Source: Ornithinimicrobium cavernae
GTDB taxonomy: Bacteria > Actinomycetota > Actinomycetes > Actinomycetales > Dermatophilaceae
Assembly (NCBI RefSeq): GCF_003121625.1
Contig: NZ_QDDJ01000020.1
Location: 1-64,000, forward strand
Direction: 5' to 3'
DNA: 64,000 bases
This document shows, one piece after another, positions 37,400 through 47,000 of the stretch. How positions within the stretch are numbered: the stretch's first letter is position 1; every line of letters begins with the position of its first letter. Both the position numbers and the translations under genes were made by a program. The notes below the pieces were generated by a model. The model worked only from the letters and a program-made list of their open reading frames with translations. It was not told where the DNA came from and searched no databases.

Positions 37400-40300
37400 G
37401 CCTGAGCCCTTCGTGGGCGATGAGCGGCCAGGCGATCGACGGCCGCGACGACACCCACCTCGCCCCGGGCAACCACCTGCGGATCCTCACCAACCCGCTG
37501 CTGGGCCTGCCGGTGTGCCCGATCGTCGTGCAGCGGGTCGTGACCACACGCAAGCAGCTGTGGCGCCAGACCCGGACCGACGCGGTGTGGGTCGACTCCC
37601 ACGGCTCCGTCCTCACCCCGCCGTTCACGCTGACCGCCGGCAACCCGGTGACCGCCTACCTGCCGCGCCCGGCGTGCTGGGTGCACGTCGAGGCGACCCC
37701 GACGCGCATCGAGTGGCGGCCGCCCGTGGTCGGCCCGGTCCGCCCCGTTCCCGGTCCGGTGGTCCGGAGGCCGCGCGGGCCGGAGCCGGTGCTGCCACCG
37801 ACGCGGCCACCGGTCGTGCGGCCGGCCCTGCCCCCCGTCGAGCGGCCGGGCGTCTCGATCCCGGTCCTGCCCAGGCTGAGGCGGCTGACGCAGATCGTGG
37901 TGCAGGGCATGGTGACGACCCCGCTCGGTGACGCACCGGTGGCGGTGCGGTCGCGCGCGCCCTACCAGGTCTACGCCTCCCAGCTGGAGCGCGTGGTCAT
38001 CAGCGGCGCGGGCACGGTCGAGGGGATCCGCTGGCTGGACCCGGCCCGGGCACCGGCCGGCGAGCCGTGGCGCACGCTGCCGCTGCCCTGTGGTCCGGGG
38101 GCGCGCTACGCCGGGCCGGGCGACGGCTGGGACCGTGGGCTCGCGCGGGCGCACGACGCCGCCCCGACCCGGTTCGGCATGCACGAGCAGCCGCTCGCGC
38201 CCGGGCCGGCCGCGTGCGACCCGGTCGGCGCAGGTGACGAGCTCGTCCGGGTCGAGCACCTCGGTCACGCCCTGAAGGACGAGCTGGACCGGCTGGTGAA
38301 CGACACGTCGGCGAGCCAGCAGGAGCTCTCGGAGGTCGCCTCCGTCACCGGGCTCGGCGACGGGTCCGGCACCTCCGACCGGAGCCTGCTGACCACGCTG
38401 CTGCAGGCCACGCTCGACCCCGGGGCCGCCCGCTGGCTGCCGTTCGCCGACATCGACCCCGACCTCGAGGAGCGGGACCGGGAGATGGTGGTGCTGTACC
38501 TGGTCAGCGCCGCCTTCTCCCCGGACCTGGAGGCGATCGCCAAGCTCGGACTGACCTCCTCGCTGCCCTCCGCCGAGGACCCGGCGGAAGTCATCGCGCG
38601 GCTCGCCAAGATCGCCGACGAGAGCTGGGACGGCGGCGACCGGGTCGGGCGGGGCATGCAGCTGGACATGGTGCTCGTGGCGCCGGCCGGGGTGCCGCTC
38701 GACGTCCCCCGGGCGCCGTCGGTGGCGGTGTCGTGGGACGGCTCGTGGCAGTCGGTCCCGCCGCCTGCCGCGTCCCGCCGGCTCACCGCTGACCTGGACC
38801 GACTGGTCCCTGGTGCGGCGCTGGCCTCGGCGGTCGCACAGCCCGACGGCACCGACCCGGACAGCCGTCACCTCAAGGACTCGGTCGGCCGGCTGGTGCT
38901 GCTCGGCCCCTCCCAGCCGGCGACGGCGACCACGGCGACCCAGGGCAGGCTGACCGACCGCGGGGTCACCGAGGAGGACGGTGCCTGGCAGATCGCCCAG
39001 GCGGACTGGTTCGGCCGCTGGTCGGGGTGGACCCGCACGCCGTATGCCGCGGGGTCGCGGCCGCGGCCGCCGCGGCCGGTGGTGATGCTCGCCACCACCG
39101 GGCCCACGGTGCCCGTGCCGGTGCCGACCGGGCCGCTGGCGGGCACGGTGCGCATCGAGGTGCCGGTGCCGCCGGCGTCCGGGCTGCCACCGGGCGCGAG
39201 CCTGCTCGACCAGCTGGAGCTGACCGTGTCGGTCAGCAGTGGGGGCAGCACCGTGTCGCTCCACCCGGTCGCCGCGGACGCGGTGGTGGTGCCGGTCGCC
39301 GGACCGCTGCTCATGCCGACGACCTCCGGCACGGCGACCGTGACCGCACGGTGGCTCGACACCGCCGGAGTCGCCTCGGAGGTCAGCGAGCCGCGCACCG
39401 CCACCCTGCACGACCCGCGCGCACCGGCCCCGGTGGTGCTGCCGGCCACACTGACCTACACCGCACGTCCGGACGCGACGGGGTGGGCGCAGACCACGCT
39501 GTCGTGGCCCGCGCAGCCGGGACAGGCCTCGTTCCGGGTGTTCCTGGCCGACGAGTCGACGCTGCGGTCCAAGCTGGAGGAGGTCGCCGCGGGCACGCTC
39601 GCCCCCGGGGACGCGGGCCAGGCGCCCTCGGTGGCGCAGGCCCAGGCCCTGCTGGACGACCTGGACGCCGCGCCCGGCGCACCCGAGCGTGGTGCCGCGT
39701 GGGAGACCCACCGGACGATCCTGCCCCGGCGCTGGTTCCTGCAGCTCACGGCCGACCCGGTGCCCGCCAGCCCGACCACGACCTTCCGGCACCAGGTCTC
39801 CGGGTCACTGACGGTGCTGGTCCTCTACCGCGTCGTCGCAGTGAGCACGGCGAGCGTGGAGTCGGACTTCCGGACCGCGCCGATCCTGCCGCGGGCCGTG
39901 CCCAACGTGCTCGCGCCGCCGACCCCGGCGATCCGGGTGGCACCGACGACGACGGACACGGGCGACCTGCAGGCCAGTCTCACCGTGACCGTGCCGGCCG
40001 GCCCCACCCCGGCAGCCAGGTGGCGGCTGCGGCGCGCGACCGCGACGACCGAGGCGGCGCTCATGCAGGTGGTGGCGCAGGGGACCGTCCCGCCGGCACC
40101 GCCCGGGGCGACCGGCGACCAGGTGTTCGAGGTCATCGACACCGGGGCGGCGCCCGGCCTAGCCCGGACCTCCCTGTCCGGCTGGGTGCGCTACGCGTGG
40201 CGCGTGGAGGTCGCCGGACCCGACCTGCCCGGCGGCGGCCCGCCGGGGGAGTGGTCGGCACCGTCAGCCCCCGCCTCGGCGCTCGTCATGCCTCCCGACC

Positions 40301-40605
40301 CCCCGGCCGCCGTGACCGGGCTGACGGCGGCCCGCGACGCCGCCGGGGTCCACGTGCAGTTCCTGCACGCCGGCCCGCTGAGTCCCGGGGCCAGCACCGG
40401 CTACGTGCTCGACGTCTACCGACGGCGCCCGGGTGAGGCGATGCGGCTGGCGACGTCGGTGCCCGGTCTGGCGGCCGGACCGGGCGGCGTGTTCGACGTC
40501 GTCGACCCCGATCCGGCGGTCCCGGCCGGCACGGCCTACCGGGTCGTGATGACCGACCCGATCGGCCGGCGGACCGCCCCGAGTGAGGAGGTGGTGGCAC
40601 CGTGA
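37396..40605 (+). CDS. large protein of unknown function with fibronectin-like domains
   Basis: 1,069 aa from ATG 37396, with AGGAGGTGG upstream and 4 bp overlap with the preceding gene; the longer open frame upstream is a shadow. The N-terminal part (to about 160) has a Pro-rich linker (PVRPVPGPVV and on). The middle third holds a helical region, DELDRLVNDTSASQQELSEV. The last 550 residues alternate beta sandwich-like segments, such as TARPDATGWAQTTLSWPA and PPAAVTGLTAARDAAGVHVQF, resembling fibronectin type III domains. No signal peptide, membrane helix or catalytic motif is seen. Function unknown; the coupling to its neighbours suggests subunits of one structure. Confidence 0.82.
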   Translation: MSLSPSWAMSGQAIDGRDDTHLAPGNHLRILTNPLLGLPVCPIVVQRVVTTRKQLWRQTRTDAVWVDSHGSVLTPPFTLTAGNPVTAYLPRPACWVHVEATPTRIEWRPPVVGPVRPVPGPVVRRPRGPEPVLPPTRPPVVRPALPPVERPGVSIPVLPRLRRLTQIVVQGMVTTPLGDAPVAVRSRAPYQVYASQLERVVISGAGTVEGIRWLDPARAPAGEPWRTLPLPCGPGARYAGPGDGWDRGLARAHDAAPTRFGMHEQPLAPGPAACDPVGAGDELVRVEHLGHALKDELDRLVNDTSASQQELSEVASVTGLGDGSGTSDRSLLTTLLQATLDPGAARWLPFADIDPDLEERDREMVVLYLVSAAFSPDLEAIAKLGLTSSLPSAEDPAEVIARLAKIADESWDGGDRVGRGMQLDMVLVAPAGVPLDVPRAPSVAVSWDGSWQSVPPPAASRRLTADLDRLVPGAALASAVAQPDGTDPDSRHLKDSVGRLVLLGPSQPATATTATQGRLTDRGVTEEDGAWQIAQADWFGRWSGWTRTPYAAGSRPRPPRPVVMLATTGPTVPVPVPTGPLAGTVRIEVPVPPASGLPPGASLLDQLELTVSVSSGGSTVSLHPVAADAVVVPVAGPLLMPTTSGTATVTARWLDTAGVASEVSEPRTATLHDPRAPAPVVLPATLTYTARPDATGWAQTTLSWPAQPGQASFRVFLADESTLRSKLEEVAAGTLAPGDAGQAPSVAQAQALLDDLDAAPGAPERGAAWETHRTILPRRWFLQLTADPVPASPTTTFRHQVSGSLTVLVLYRVVAVSTASVESDFRTAPILPRAVPNVLAPPTPAIRVAPTTTDTGDLQASLTVTVPAGPTPAARWRLRRATATTEAALMQVVAQGTVPPAPPGATGDQVFEVIDTGAAPGLARTSLSGWVRYAWRVEVAGPDLPGGGPPGEWSAPSAPASALVMPPDPPAAVTGLTAARDAAGVHVQFLHAGPLSPGASTGYVLDVYRRRPGEAMRLATSVPGLAAGPGGVFDVVDPDPAVPAGTAYRVVMTDPIGRRTAPSEEVVAP

Positions 40606-43600
40606 CCGCCCTCGTCCCGGCACCCGAGGACCTCGGGCTCGAGAGCCCCGCGCTCGGCCCCTGGTTCTCCACCGACGTGACGCTGCCCGTGCCGTCGCCC
40701 GACGACCTGGGCGTGACCGTCGCGCTCCTGGCCGGCACCGACTGGTTGCCGCCCGCGACCGGTCTGCTCTCCTTCGCCGTCGCCGGGCAGCCGGGACTGG
40801 CCGGGCTCCGCGGGCCCGCGGGGACACCGCCCTTCCGGACCGGCCGGTTCGTGGCGACCCTCCGGCTGCTCCCGGAGGTGGAGGCCCGGTTGGGAGCCCT
40901 GCTCGCCGACGTGCCCGCCGCGGACGGCGGTGCCGCAGGGGTCACCCGCGCACGGGTGCGCACGTTCGCGCTGGAGCTGCCCGAGGACCCGGGCTCAGTC
41001 ACCGCGCTCGAGACCAGGGTGGTGCCGCCGATCCCGGACGTGACGACGATGGACGAGGCGGCCAAGCGCGCCTACCTCGGCCTGACCGGGACCCCGATCG
41101 CCGACCTCAAACGGCCCGGCACGGTGCTGGCCGGCACCGATGCCCTCCTGACTTTCACCGCCCCCTCCACCACCGTCCGTCTGTTCGCGTTCGACACCCG
41201 CGGGCGCGCGATCGACCCGGGCGCCGTCGCGTCCTGGTGGGCGCGGCTGGCGACGTCGTTCACGAACCTGTGGGCGCCGGGGGCGGCGCAACGCACCGCC
41301 ACCGTCGACGCCCAGCGCACGGTGGTCCTCTGCGGACCGGACGAGGCGCCCGCGGGCGAGGGGGTGCTGGCGCGGCTCGCGGTGAACGGCCTGACCGGAA
41401 CCGGCGCGGTGCGGGTCGCCGGCGGCGCGACGGCCACGGTGGCGCTGACCGGCGGCAGCCCCCAGGACGCGGCCCAGCCCCGGGTGGCGGTCCTGCCGGC
41501 GGGGACCTACGGCGACACCGTGTCGCTGTGGAGCGGCGGCACCCCGGTCGGCGGCGTCACACGGGACTGCGTGCGGGTGGGGCTGGTGGACGTCGAGGCG
41601 CACGTGACCGGGCAGCGTCGCGTGGCCCCCTCGGGAGCCGCGGAGCCGGCGACCCGCCGCGCGGCGGACCAGGCACGGGCATCGACCGCCACGCTGGTCG
41701 CGCGCGCGACCGTGGCTGCCGCCGACACCGTGCTCCTGCCGAGCGCCGACGAGGCGATGACCGGTCTGGTGAGCGCGCTGTCGGCCGGGCCGGCCACGCT
41801 GCTGGCGCCGGTGCTCGACCGGGCCGCGGGCGCGGTGCCGGTCCCGACCCTGCCGGCGGTGGCTCCACCGTCGGGTCTCGGCGCCGTGACGACCAGCGCG
41901 CTGACCGGCGGCGGGGCCGCTGACAGCGGCGTGGTGCTCGCGCAGCGCATCCTGGTGACGGTGCCGGTCGGCCCCGAGCTGGCGGGGGCGTGGGTGCGGG
42001 TGTGGCCGCAGTACTTCGACCCCGACAGGGGCCGGCACCTCCGGGGAGCGGGCGGTGGCGGCCGGGTGGACGCCGCGGGCAGGGCACGGGTGGTGGTGCG
42101 GCTCGCGGACGGCGCGGTCACGCCGGCGAACCGGATGGGCCTGGACGTGATGGTGGTGACCGCGGTCGCGGCGACCCGGTACCCGGAGGTGCGGCTCGAA
42201 CGGCCCGCACCGGTGGGCGGCGCGATGGTGGCCCTGGGCTCGGCGGCGGCGCCCGTGCTGGTGTGCGAGACCGGGACCGAGGTGGCGGGCGCGGTGACGC
42301 CGGGCTCGCTCCCGTCGGGTTCGACGCTGGTGGCGCTGACCACCACACCCACCCTCGTGGACCCGGCGACCGTCCCGGCGGCGGCGTGGGCGGCGCCGGC
42401 GGTGGGACCCGCGCTGGGGGCTGGGGACACGGTGCTGCTGACCGAGCCCGCGTGGCGCGGGTGGCGGGGCGGAGAGACGGCGGCCGTGCTGGCCGGCACG
42501 GGCGCGAGCGCATCGGCGCTGACACGGACGCTGCTGGTGCGCGCACCGACCGTCGCCGCGCCGCTGCCCACGCAGTCCCGCGACGAGGTGGCCGGGATCG
42601 CGCTGGACGCGGGGGTGGCGGAGGCGACCGTCGCCGCCGTCCGACCGCTCGGTGCCCACCACGAGGTCGGCACACACCAGGCCGGGCACCCGGGTGCCCC
42701 GGCGGACGACGAGCGGCACGGCGCAGGCGCACGTCTGCGCGGTCCGGCCGTCGTCGCGGTCGCGGAGATCGCCCGCGAGCGGACGCGGCCGGGGACGCCC
42801 GAGCTGGCCGTGGCCGCGGCGACGCCGCTGACACAGCCGGCGGCGCCGTCGGCAGCCGGCTCCTGGGCGGCGGTGCTGCGGACGGTCGCGGCCCGGGTCG
42901 AGGGCGAGTCGGGGCTCGTGGAGGCACTGGACGCCCTCGGGGCGGGCGACTTCCCGTGGGAGCAGCCACTGGCGGACCTGCGGTCCTGGCTGGCGGGGCT
43001 CGGGGTGCCCGTGCCTGCGGCGGTGGACGAGGCAGCGACGAGCATGCAGCGGGCCCTGAACCGCAGGCTGCTCGGCGCCCGCTGGGGCTACCGGGAGACG
43101 GCGACCGCGCTCGCAGCGCGGTTCGCGGCCGCGCAGGACCTTGTCTACCTCGAGACACCCGCGCTGGACGCGCTGCCGCTGGGGTCCGGCGACGACGCGC
43201 TCGACGTCCTCGGGGCGCTGGCCACGAGGCTGGGGGAGAACCCGGCGCTGCGCGTGCTGGTCTGTGTGCCGCTGACCCTGGTGCCGGGGACCCCGACCAA
43301 GCTGGGGCGCATCCGTGACGCCGGTGTCCTGGCCGGGCTGCGGAGGCTCGGGGCTGCCGGCGGCGAGCGGGTCGCCGCCTTCACGCCGGTGACCGGGCCG
43401 GGCCGCTCCCTGCACCTGGACGCGACGTCGGTGGTGGTCGACGACGCCTGGGCGCTCACCGGTGGCACGCACCTGTGGCGGCGCGGGTTGTCCTTCGACA
43501 CCTCGCTCGCCGTCGCGACGTTCGACGAGCGGCTCGACGGTGGTCGGCCCGCGGAGGTGGTGGCGTTCCGCCGGACGTTGGTCGCCGGACGCCTGGGGCT

Positions 43601-43853
43601 CGCGCCCACCCTGCTGCCGGAGGACCCCGCGGAGCTGGTGCGCGCGGTGCGGACGCTGAGCAACCGGGGCGGTGGGTTGCGGCTGGCGCCGGAGGTGATC
43701 ACGCCCCCGGACCAGGAGCCCTCCGAGCTCGACACCCGGGTGTGGAACCCCGACGGCAGCCACGTGAGCGGGTTCAACTTCATGGACTTCCTCGCCGGCC
43801 TGGCCGTCGGGGTGCAGGCGGAGATCCGCGAGGAGGTTCCGGGGGAGGCGTAG
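40602..43853 (+). CDS. large protein of unknown function with degenerate phospholipase-D-like C-terminus
   Basis: 1,083 aa from GTG 40602 (GTGA overlap; AGGAGGTGG upstream). The N-terminal 800 residues are Ala/Val/Thr/Gly-rich beta-type sequence with no known motif. Residues about 830-1000 resemble one PLD-like unit pair: FAAAQDLVYLETPALDALPL, then ALRVLVCVPLTLVPG, then HLDATSVVVDDAWALTGGTH and LWRRGLSFDTS. In active PLD enzymes the last block starts H-x-K; here it is His938-Leu-Asp, so the lysine is missing and catalysis is doubtful. The C-terminus ends FNFMDFLAGLAVGVQAEI. Last gene of the operon. Domain call is by pattern only. Confidence 0.8.
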   Translation: MTALVPAPEDLGLESPALGPWFSTDVTLPVPSPDDLGVTVALLAGTDWLPPATGLLSFAVAGQPGLAGLRGPAGTPPFRTGRFVATLRLLPEVEARLGALLADVPAADGGAAGVTRARVRTFALELPEDPGSVTALETRVVPPIPDVTTMDEAAKRAYLGLTGTPIADLKRPGTVLAGTDALLTFTAPSTTVRLFAFDTRGRAIDPGAVASWWARLATSFTNLWAPGAAQRTATVDAQRTVVLCGPDEAPAGEGVLARLAVNGLTGTGAVRVAGGATATVALTGGSPQDAAQPRVAVLPAGTYGDTVSLWSGGTPVGGVTRDCVRVGLVDVEAHVTGQRRVAPSGAAEPATRRAADQARASTATLVARATVAAADTVLLPSADEAMTGLVSALSAGPATLLAPVLDRAAGAVPVPTLPAVAPPSGLGAVTTSALTGGGAADSGVVLAQRILVTVPVGPELAGAWVRVWPQYFDPDRGRHLRGAGGGGRVDAAGRARVVVRLADGAVTPANRMGLDVMVVTAVAATRYPEVRLERPAPVGGAMVALGSAAAPVLVCETGTEVAGAVTPGSLPSGSTLVALTTTPTLVDPATVPAAAWAAPAVGPALGAGDTVLLTEPAWRGWRGGETAAVLAGTGASASALTRTLLVRAPTVAAPLPTQSRDEVAGIALDAGVAEATVAAVRPLGAHHEVGTHQAGHPGAPADDERHGAGARLRGPAVVAVAEIARERTRPGTPELAVAAATPLTQPAAPSAAGSWAAVLRTVAARVEGESGLVEALDALGAGDFPWEQPLADLRSWLAGLGVPVPAAVDEAATSMQRALNRRLLGARWGYRETATALAARFAAAQDLVYLETPALDALPLGSGDDALDVLGALATRLGENPALRVLVCVPLTLVPGTPTKLGRIRDAGVLAGLRRLGAAGGERVAAFTPVTGPGRSLHLDATSVVVDDAWALTGGTHLWRRGLSFDTSLAVATFDERLDGGRPAEVVAFRRTLVAGRLGLAPTLLPEDPAELVRAVRTLSNRGGGLRLAPEVITPPDQEPSELDTRVWNPDGSHVSGFNFMDFLAGLAVGVQAEIREEVPGEA

Positions 43854-43929
43854 TCCGGCCGGCCCCGATCCTGCCCTTCTGAGCGCACTTCGCGGCGTTC
43901 ATCTCACGAATGCCTAAAGTTTCTTTCCC

Positions 43930-43961
43930 TTACTGACCAGTAACAGGTCTAGCACTGCTAT
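43930..43961 (+). promoter_or_regulatory. palindromic operator and candidate promoter of the RHS toxin gene
   Basis: TTACTGACCAGTAA at 43930-43943 has perfect 6-bp arms around AC, the form of a TetR-family operator. A -10-like TGCTAT lies at 43956-43961, so the palindrome covers the -35 position. The surrounding 60 bp are the most A/T-rich of this part of the window. Confidence 0.5.
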
Positions 43962-43983
43962 CTTCCTCGCAACGACGGGCTCT

Positions 43984-44014
43984 CGGTCGTGACCTGCGGA
44001 CGCAGGTCAGACCG
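43984..44014 (+). other. hairpin in the leader of the RHS toxin gene
   Basis: CGGTC, one bulged G, TGACCTGC, loop GGAC, GCAGGTCA, GACCG: a 13-bp stem with one bulge. It lies about 25 bases after the inferred transcription start and 52 bp before the ATG. It could act in mRNA stability or as attenuator; I cannot match it to a known riboswitch. Confidence 0.45.
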
Positions 44015-44066
44015 GGTGCCTTGTTGCTTTCTTGGGGTTCCTTGCGTGTCGAGATTGGGGTAGGCC

Positions 44067-47000
44067 ATGTTCGGTTCGACGGCTGGTCGTGTGCTCGCTG
44101 GGGTGCTGGGGCTGAGCATGGTGGTCACCACGCTGACCGCCGCACCGCAGGAGGTCAGCGCGGTGACCCCGCCGGGCACCGTGGCGACGGCAGAGGCCGC
44201 ACCCAGCCCGGTGACCGAGGGCCAGCTGCCCGGGGGCACCAGCCTCTCGGTCGGGTTCGACACCACCGCCGGAGAGGCCGGCGTGCGACTCGACGGGACC
44301 GTGGCCCTCGGCGAGGGGGACGCCGTCCCCGACACCACGCTGCTCTACGTCATGGACATCTCCGGAAGCACGATCCTGCTCGACGGTTGCGGTGGCGAGC
44401 AGAACGCCGACGGTCACACAGACACCGTCCTCGACTGCCAGGTCGCCGCGGCCATCGAGCTCAACAACGCGGCCGTGGACAGCGGCGTTGTCAAGGAGAC
44501 CGGCGTGGTCGTCTTTGCAGCGAGTGCCGCCATTGCCGACGTGGGCCCGGCAGCGGGTCGACAGGTGCTCACCAGCCCGCCCGCGGACGCCGACGGCAGG
44601 GGCGGCCGTGACGTCGACGAGGTGCTCCGCTCTGTCTACACGGGGGGCTTCTTCCCGGGGGTCCGCAGGTTCACCAGCCAGACCGTGAGCGCTGGGACCA
44701 ACTTCGACGCGGGGCTCGTCTCGACCTGCAACGCCCTGGCGGCATCCACCACGGGGAACCAGGTCGTGGCGTTCCTGTCGGACGGTGAGTCCAACCGCGG
44801 GCGACACGTCAGCGACGCGCTCACCTGTGGCAGCGACGTCACCATCCACACCTTCGCCGTCGGCGCGGCTGCCGGCTGTGACAGCGACTACTCCGGCCGG
44901 GGCAGCCTGCAGGACATCGCCGACCTGACCGGCGGCACCTGCACCGAGGTCGTGGAGGACGTGGCCGACCTGCCCAACGTCCTGCCCGGCGTCGCCCGGA
45001 GCCGGGTGACCCGGCTGGAGGCCACCGTCGACGGCGGCGACCCGGTCGACCTCTCCGCCACCACGGACCCGGCGCTGCCCGCCGAGGGCCCGGTCTCCAT
45101 CTCCTTCGAGCACCTCCTCGACAGCCTCGGGTCCGGGGAGCACCAGGTGTGCGTGACGGCGCACGGTCGCGACGTGGCCGGTGAGGGCTCGGTCACGCAC
45201 TGCGCCACGGTGCAGTCCAACCAGCCTCCGGTCGCGGACGCCGGCGACGACGTCACCGTCGACGAGGGCGGTGTGGTCAGCCTCGACGGCACGGCCTCCA
45301 CCGACCCGGACGGCGACCCCCTGACCTACGCCTGGACCCTGCTGGAGCAGGACGGGGCACCGGTCAGCCTCACCTCGCCGACCTCGGCCGCGCCCTCCTT
45401 CCTCGCGCCCGACGACGGCACCTACGCCTTCGGGCTCACCGTCAGCGACGGTCAGGAGAGCGCCACCGACACGGTGACGGTCACGGTCGCCAACGGCGTC
45501 CCCGTCGTCACGGCGGACGTCGACGCCGGGTATGCCGGAGGGGTCACCCTGGCGACGGCCAGCTTCACCGACCCCGGGTGGCTGGACGTGCACTCGGCGA
45601 CCGTCGACTTCGGCGACGGCAGCGACCCGCTGGCCGCACCGGTCACAGCCGGTGCCGGGTGGGGGACCGTCGTCGCCTCACACGTCTACGCCCGTCCCGG
45701 CTCCTACGCGGTCACGATCACGGTCGTCGACAAGGACGGCGGGACCGGCACGGCCGACGCCGCGACCGTCGACGTCGCCGAGCCCGTCGCCCTGTGGGCC
45801 GGCAGCACGACGGCCCCGCTGACCCTCGACTGGTCCGGGGGTGGTGGCGCGGTCACCGGACGGGTCCACAGCAACCACGAGCTGCGGGTGCGCGGTGCCA
45901 CCAAGAGCGTCACCGGCGCCACGACCTACGCCCACTCGATCAGCGCCGACACCGACCGGCACGTCTTCTCGGTCGTGCCCGCCCGGGCAGCGGTGGAGGT
46001 GGAGCCACCTGTCGCCTTCGCCCTGGCCGACTACCGGCCCGGAGGCCGTGCGGCCCTCGATGCGGGTGAGGACTACCACGACGTCTCCGCCCAGTGCGGC
46101 AGCGCCGGCACGTGGCACGTGAACAACACCGTCCTCGAGCCGGGCCTCTACTACGCCGACTGCGACGTCCTGATCAACGGCAGCGACATCGGTGGGGGCG
46201 GGGTGAGCGTCGTCGCCGAGGGGTCGCTGGAGGTCGCCGGCACGCGACCGGCCTTCGAGCCGTATGCCGACGGGTTGCTCTTCCTGGCCGGCGGCACCCG
46301 GCTGAAGGTCTCGGCCAGCAGCTCGAAGTTCCTCGGCTTCGTGACCGCACCCGCCGGTGCGGTGGAGGTCTCCGGCAACGAGAACCGGTTCTCCTGCGGC
46401 ATCGTTGCCGACACGATCACGATCTCCGGCAGCGGCTTCGTGACCGAGGCGGTCGACTGCAGCCGTCCCGAGCGCACGGTCGCCGCCTCCCTGCTGGTGC
46501 CCAGCCTGGAGGTCGGCCTCGCCGCGGACGCCGACACCGCGGTCCCGGGAGACACGGTCACCCACACGGTCGAGGTCACCAACACCGGCAGCCGCCTGGT
46601 CCTGCCCGGTGTCGTCGGTGCCGAGAACATGGACACCAGCACCGCCACCCTGGCGCACTGGTCCTACCAGGTGGAGTACCTCGACGTCGCCGAGCAGCGC
46701 TGGGTCTCCCTGGCCGGGGCCGCCGGCACGACCGACGGCTACGTGCCGCTCGACCCGCCGGCCCGGTCCGAGGGCGTCACCCTCACGGCCACGCCCAACG
46801 CGACCGGCGGAGTGACCTACCCGGCCGGCGACGACCTGCTGACCGGCACGACCCTCGAGCCCGGCTCCCTCGCGTCCTGGGGCTACCAGGCCGTGGTCGA
46901 CCTGACCCCCGCCCAGGTCGCCGTCCTGCTGGACGAGCAGCAGTCCGCCGCCGTGCGGCACTCCGTGGTCCTGGAGTTCACGCCGGAGACGACGCAGGTG

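Noticed and set aside
30251-43853. Contractile injection system or phage tail locus
   Set aside because: No sheath, tube, baseplate spike, LysM adaptor or AAA ATPase gene is present near these three genes.
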